From assembly GCF_003597395.2 (NCBI RefSeq), contig NC_133773.1, forward strand, positions 74,444,207 to 74,508,206: DNA of 64,000 bases, in the 5' to 3' direction. Positions 59,590-64,000 of the stretch are shown here, in pieces (the stretch's first letter is position 1; each line of letters starts with the position of its first letter). This DNA comes from Chelonoidis abingdonii (lineage: Eukaryota; Chordata; Testudines; Testudinidae). The notes under the pieces are model-generated. The model did no database searches. It was not told where the DNA came from and was given only the letters and a program-made list of their open reading frames with translations. The position numbers were made by a program, and so were the translations under genes.

Positions 59590-60135
59590 GGCTGGAAAGC
59601 ACTGAGGCACTGATCAATAGCAGCACAGAACAGGCACTGAGCACCAGATCCTTTGAAGCAGGGGTCTATCACACCAGAGAGGACCCAAGGTGCAGACTGT
59701 GCAAGAGGACCCTCAGAGACAGGCCAACACATAGTGGCAGGATGTAAGACAGGCAGGAACAGCATACACTGAAACGGCACAACCAAGTGGCTGGCATTGT
59801 GTACGGAATCTGCACAGCGTATGGGCCAGACCTCGCCAAGACCAGATGGGAGATTCACAGAAGTTGTGGAGAATAGCAGGGCTAAGATTCTGTGGACTTC
59901 CAGATCCAGACGGACAGGCAGGTACTGGCCAATCAACCAGACATCGTGGTAGACAAGGACCAAGAAGACAGCGGTGGTGATAGACATAAACAGTGCCAAG
60001 TGACAGCAACATCAGGAAGAAGGAATAGAAAGCTGGAGAAGTACCAGGGCCTGAAAGAGGAACTAGAGAGGATTGTGAAAGTGAAGGCTAAAGTGGTCCC
60101 AGTGGTGGTAGGACACTCGGGCTGTGACTCCTAAG
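59590..60135 (+). pseudogene. R4-like LINE zinc knuckle and restriction-like endonuclease remnant
   Basis: STRSFEAGVYHTREDPRCRL then C gives the first half of a CCHC knuckle (CRLC), but the following HxxxxC part is frameshifted. The endonuclease block reads VDFQIQTDRQVLANQPDIVV, with the PD dyad typical of PD-(D/E)XK restriction-like folds. LEKYQGLKEELERIVKVKAK and VVPVVVG close the domain. Confidence 0.7.
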
Positions 60136-60306
60136 CTGGTGAGGTCCAACAGATCCCAGGAACAACATCAGAGCTCTCTGTCCAGAAGAGTGAAGTGCTA
60201 GGAAAGCTAAGATACTGCGCAGAACTCTCAAACTCCCAGGCCTCTGGTAGAGGACCCGAGGTTGAGGAAGACACATACCACCCATAGGGGTGAGAGGGGA
60301 ATTTTT

Positions 60307-60336
60307 TATATATATATATATATACACACACACACA
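60307..60336. repeat. (TA)n(CA)n tract at LINE 3' junction
   Basis: About nine TA units followed by about seven CA units. This mirrors the TG/TA tract at the LINE's 5' side and is probably its target. Confidence 0.9.
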
Positions 60337-60639
60337 TGCCCCATACTTTGTATTTAGATTTCTTGTTGTGGTTCAACTGCAAGGTATGATTTTGTCAGGA
60401 ATCTTTTACATCAACTCAAAGTATAACTTCAAAGTTTATCCACTGTGGGCTCCATGCTAGGAAAAATATACAAAGAAGCCTTGTTAAAACAAGGCTTTAA
60501 AATATTTATAATTCCCACCTCAAGGACTTTCTTCTTTTCTTTACACTATCTGCCTTTGGTGGAGCAGGAGGATGGACTGACATTCATATTAGATCAGTTA
60601 GAGTTTTTTGAGTTTTTGCTTTTACAGTTCCTTAAAAAT

Positions 60640-60775
60640 ATTAATATACACACGTGTATATGAATATGAGTACATATATTTAAGCTTGCTTTTTGATTGC
60701 TTTTACTCTGTGTGTGTGTGTGTGTGTATACACACGTCTACATAAGTTTGTATATATATGTATAATTAGATTTTC
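60640..60775. repeat. TG/TA-rich simple sequence
   Basis: A cluster of short tracts: ACACACGTGTAT, (TG)10, TATACACACG and TATATATATG. It contains several small palindromes such as ACACGTGT. Confidence 0.85.
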
Positions 60776-63298
60776 ATTAAATTCTAATTAAAGAAACTTA
60801 AGCTTGACTTTTACACATTGCAGCAGTGTTCTACTGAATATAAGTGGTAGGTTATATAAGAGAATTCCTGGTTTCTTAGTGTTTATAATTCTGAAGTATT
60901 TATTGAAATGCCAAAGTAACCACAGTATCTATTTAATGTTTACTTAAAATTAAGTACAGTGAGTTTGATATAACAGCTCACAAAGCTATCATGGGTGAAA
61001 TTAATTGATGTTTTTAAAGTACTTTAATAGTCTTAGATGAAAGTCACTGTATAAATGCAGTTTTATCATGTTTATTCAGTTCTGTTCCTAGTGGGCAAGT
61101 TTATGCCACAACGGGCACCAATATGAGCTCACGTTGGCAGTCTTAGTCCAGACGTCATCGATTACATGGGTATGGAAACTGAGCTTCCTTCCCACTCTTA
61201 GCGGTGTATCTTCCAGGTCAAGTCTGAGGCACAGTGACAAGGGCACTATAGGAAAGTTTGTGTGGCTTCTGCCTATCCCTTCCAGATCATGATCCTAGAG
61301 GTATCCATTCTTCAAGGCTTTATTACAGCATCTTTTCACAAGTATGAAATTCACAAATAAGAATTATTTTAGAGTGAGAATTAATGGAACGCAACTATTA
61401 AACTGAAGGAGAAGGAAACAGTAATGAGGATGCACAGAAGGGTCCGAATTAGAATTAGAATTAGGCAGTGCTAGGCATGACAGTCACTCCATTGTGGTTG
61501 ATGGAATTACACTAGTGTAAGATCAGTGTGATGAGAATCAGACCTTGTGTTTCTTACCTAATTGCATCCATGTACAGAAAGGTGATTTATATGTAATATC
61601 AAAATGGAGAGTCAGTGTGGGAGGTTTTAGGCTGCTTAAATTCCTCAGAATTGCATCTTCCAACCTTGTTCATGGGACTTGGCAGCACACTGAATTTATG
61701 GCAGCTTCTTACCTTGCACAGTTGACATTCTTCGTGACGGTCTATTAACTTGTAGAATTCCTTTAGGTTATTGTTTCCAAAACACACTCAGGAGATATAA
61801 CAGACACTGATATCATTTATGCCTTGACTTTCAGAATATATTTGTTATGTTCCACTCTGGAACCTGTTGTTGTGAAATGTACAAAGTGATGAAATAGAGT
61901 TCATTGGACTGAAAATTTGCTACAGGTTTAAAGTTAGAGAATATCCTTGAAATGGGCATGTTACAGCTGCAGCTTCAAAAAATGCATTTACCCAAATTAT
62001 TGAGATGATGGTATGAGAAAGAAGATTGCAAGGTGGTTAGACTGAGTGGAGCTATAAATAAGGAAAGACACTAGTGTGTTACAGAAACTGTTAGCTAATA
62101 TAAAAATTTGTTGTTACATTTTTAAAATCATGTTACATTACTATCATATTTCCATCATCTATAATTACAAATTGTAAGTTTATAGAAGTAAGATCTCTCC
62201 TTTATAGTTTGCATCCTGAAAACTGTGTTCAGTGATGTCATAATCCAAAGTGTGACATGAGAATTTCTCCCATAGTGACGAATGGTTACAGGTGGCAGAT
62301 ACGGTATCCATGAATGAAACAGCCAGGAAAAATAAATAGGCCCTGACCCTGCAGAAATGCGTGGATCCTCATTAGGGCCTCAATTCAGCAAACACATGCT
62401 TAAACTTTGAGATCCCAGTGCAGAATTGAGACCTTAAAAAGCAGAATTCTGGGTAGTCAATTTGGGTTTACTAGGGACTAAATAAAATGCAAGTCTTAGT
62501 TATGTCTGGTGATGGGATATATTAATGCAATAGCTCAGGGGTTGGCAACCTATGGCACGTGACCTATGGCACCAAACGTGGTACACTAGCTGATTTTTGA
62601 TGGCACGCAACGCGGGTTGAGTCGCTCAGCCCGCTGCCGCTCTGGGGTTTCCACGGCCAGCTCCTGCCAGCCAGGGTCCCACCACCAGTCCCACTCAGTG
62701 CCTGCTGCTGACCTGGGTGAAAGAACCCCAGGCTGGCAGCAGGCTGAGACCCCAGCTGGCAGGAGCCAGCGGCCGAAACCCCAGACCTGGGGTGGGCTGA
62801 GCCGCTCAGTCACTTCTCGGGGGTTCTGGCTGCTGGCCCCTTGCCTGTCGGGGTTTCCGCCTCCCCCTGCAGCCCCACTCACTTGCTTCTGGTTGGAGTT
62901 CCAACACAGGCCCCCTGCCAGACAGGATCCAGGCGTCTGGCCCTCCTCAGCCCTACCAGCCGCCAGCTCCATTCACCTCAGCTGCCGACCTGGGGTTCCA
63001 GCCACTGACCTCCTGCCAGCCGGGGCCTGGATCTCCAGCTTTGCTCAGCCTGCTTTCTGGCCTGGAGTCCCTGCAGGCCACCTGGGCTCTGCTCCTGGCC
63101 TTGGATCAGTGCTTTGCAGCCTCCCCACTGTGGCCCATTGTCCCCAGCAATGTGAGGGTTGCACGTGAGGCAAGTGGGGGTGCAGCTCAGCACCCCCATC
63201 TTAAAATTGCTTATCTGAGACCACACTGCGTTTGACCTTGTGCCTGTCTTCTATCACCATTTTTTCTCCACTGATAGTTGAAGGGAACATTTGACAAA

Positions 63299-63478
63299 AT
63301 GGCAGCTCCTAAGAAAGCGAAGCTATATGTCCGATCATTTCAGCCTGCTTGGACAGACACATTTGGATTTATTGAAAAGAAGGATCATGCTATTTGTGCT
63401 TTCTGTTATGAAAGTGTTGTTTGTCACACATCAAGTGCTCGACATTTTGAAACGAAGCACGAGAAAACCTTTCTTGAC
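63299..63478 (+). pseudogene. hAT transposase, BED zinc-finger N-terminus
   Basis: Starts MAAPKKAKLYVRSF and reads on to WTDTFGFIEKKDHAICAFC, then HFETKHEKTFLD. CAFC with H-x4-H (HFETKH) is a BED zinc finger, the DNA-binding part of hAT transposases. The sequence type is that of the transposase domesticated in GTF2IRD2 and seen in many turtle 'GTF2IRD2-like' models. A TAA at 63479-63481 ends the frame early; the next residues (ADKTESIKEAV) continue without a shift, so this is a point nonsense change. It is not a host GTF2IRD2 gene. Confidence 0.8.
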
Positions 63479-63569
63479 TAAGCAGACAAGACTGAATCAA
63501 TCAAAGAGGCAGTAGTAGCCCAAGAGAAGCAAAGCAGTGTTTTTAAAAGCTGAAGTGTAAGTAAAAGTC

Positions 63570-64000
63570 AAGCTACAGAAGGAAGTTACAAGATTGTACA
63601 GTGCATTGCAAAAAATGGAAAGCCATTTACAGATGGGGAATACATAAGTTTTTTTTTAGCAGTTCGGAGATTTTGTTCAGTGATTTGCCAAATAAAGATA
63701 CAATCATATCTAGAATAAAAGAACTGCCCATCTCTGCCAGAACAGTGGAATGGCAGAAAACATTAAGGAAAAGCAGACGACAGCACTGAAAGACACAGCA
63801 GTGTTTAGTGTTGCAATTGATGAGAGTGTGGATATAAATGACTTTCCACATTTGGCAGTTGTTGCAAGTTACTGTGCTTCTGATGAAATCCAAGAGGAAC
63901 TTTGTTGCCTAAAACCCCTGCATGACACAACAAAGGGGGAAGATATACTGGAAAGTTTTGTAAAGTTTTGTAATGAGAAGTTAACATTAGAAAAATATTT
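63570..64000 (+). pseudogene. hAT transposase, linker and first catalytic block
   Basis: EGSYKIVQCIAKNGKPFTDG begins the block. A shift then leads to SSSEILFSDLPNKDTIISRI and KELPISARTVE (63661-63750). Another shift leads to VAIDESVDINDFPHLAVVAS and EELCCLKPLHDTTKGEDI up to the window edge. The Asp of AIDES (codon 63819-63821) is the expected first acidic residue of the RNase H-like catalytic triad. The later acidic residues and the hAT dimerisation domain would lie past the window. At least two frameshifts make this copy inactive. Confidence 0.78.

Larger units (their letters stand above)
57115..60306 (+). mobile_element. R4/Dong-like LINE, near full length, broken
   Basis: R4-clade LINEs copy themselves by target-primed reverse transcription with a C-terminal restriction-like endonuclease. 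The parts appear in order. An N-terminal region opens with WTRQENLELMECYYNSRP and GYMKRMRGLWMDKRPTSTL. Reverse-transcriptase remnants follow, with TISHLLYMD at 58841-58867. A connector has QTSYKYLGV and ADVKDPEAPH. The C-terminus has CRLC at 59691-59702 and PDIVV starting at 59937. Many stops and frameshifts break it. It is flanked by TA tracts on both sides (57101-57114 and 60307-60324), so it sits inside a TA microsatellite. The length of ~3.2 kb is close to that of a single-ORF R4 element. Confidence 0.8.
27701..64000 (+). other. GALNTL6: GALNTL6 downstream intron (partial)
   Basis: At least 36.3 kb after the second exon without a sequence I can match to the next GALNT exon, which should begin near ESPVMAGG and carry the WGGE motif. 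Intron phase is 2. Repeats are listed separately. I see nothing recognisable in 27710-28710, 29050-29860, 29900-30450, 30480-31190, 32770-35690, 36660-37040, 38030-38850, 39145-40315, 40385-41060, 41230-43375, 43505-44235, 44500-46085, 46930-47610, 48550-50770, 50990-52535, 53275-53755, 53790-56385 and 60340-62530, apart from short simple runs and decayed fold-back fragments. Confidence 0.7.
62536..64000 (+). mobile_element. hAT transposon with BED-type transposase, 3' part outside window
   Basis: The left terminus CAGGGGTTGGCAACC is of hAT type. About 650 bp of GC-rich leader follow, then a broken transposase gene in the same orientation. The 3' terminus and target duplication partner lie beyond the window; the left 8-bp flank is CAATAGCT. 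hAT transposases cut and paste DNA with an RNase H-like core. Confidence 0.8.

Noticed and set aside
62617..63168. A 183-codon open frame
   Set aside because: GC-rich hAT leader with overlapping open frames on both strands; no domain, and it is upstream of the transposase in the same mobile element.

Overview
This window looks like reptile nuclear DNA, most probably from a turtle (a crocodilian is the main alternative). It contains vertebrate-style split exons with GT-AG introns, no dense gene packing, and many repeats. The repeats I recognise are CR1 LINEs, MIR-type SINEs, many hAT and PIF/Harbinger-like MITEs, a DIRS element and an R4/Dong-like LINE. The organism call rests on remembered repeat families, not on a database search.

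The only host protein-coding sequence I can support is two plus-strand exons, 20302-20487 and 27517-27700. They encode consecutive parts of the catalytic domain of a polypeptide N-acetylgalactosaminyltransferase, best matched to GALNTL6 (GalNAc-T20). Splice phases fit exactly: a phase-1 boundary, then A|AC giving Asn across the 7,029-bp intron, then a phase-2 donor. The remaining ~63.6 kb is intron: at least 20.3 kb upstream and at least 36.3 kb downstream, with no further exon recognised. GALNTL6 is a very large gene in other amniotes, so two exons in 64 kb is expected.

Layout. 1-3.0 kb: an old CR1 LINE split by a hAT MITE with a perfect 8-bp target duplication, then an antisense CR1 remnant. 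7.1-9.3 kb: antisense LTR-like sequence and a small hAT element. 10.9-12.85 kb: a decayed DIRS element with inverted terminal repeats, a Cys-rich gag-like piece and a tyrosine-recombinase remnant, invaded by two DNA transposons. 15.7-16.3 kb: abutting MITE copies. 19-24.5 kb: the first exon and several GC-rich non-autonomous DNA transposons. 25-32.8 kb: the second exon, fold-back repeats, LTR-like blocks and a MIR. 35.7-49 kb: CR1 pieces, MITEs, an antisense MIR and the 5' part of a larger Harbinger-like element. 50.8 kb: a self-complementary TA/GA microsatellite. 52.6 kb: a 100-N assembly gap. 56.4-60.3 kb: a GC-rich element holding a nearly full-length but broken R4-type LINE inserted in a TA repeat. 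62.5-64 kb: the 5' part of a hAT transposon with a BED-finger transposase related to the one fused in GTF2IRD2, running off the window.

The genes do not form an operon or system. The biology here is one glycosyltransferase gene plus layered transposon history. I did not find a convincing new biological system. The best items for a second look are the nested DIRS locus, the R4 LINE in a TA microsatellite, the element with ~75-bp inverted ends, and several fold-back repeats.
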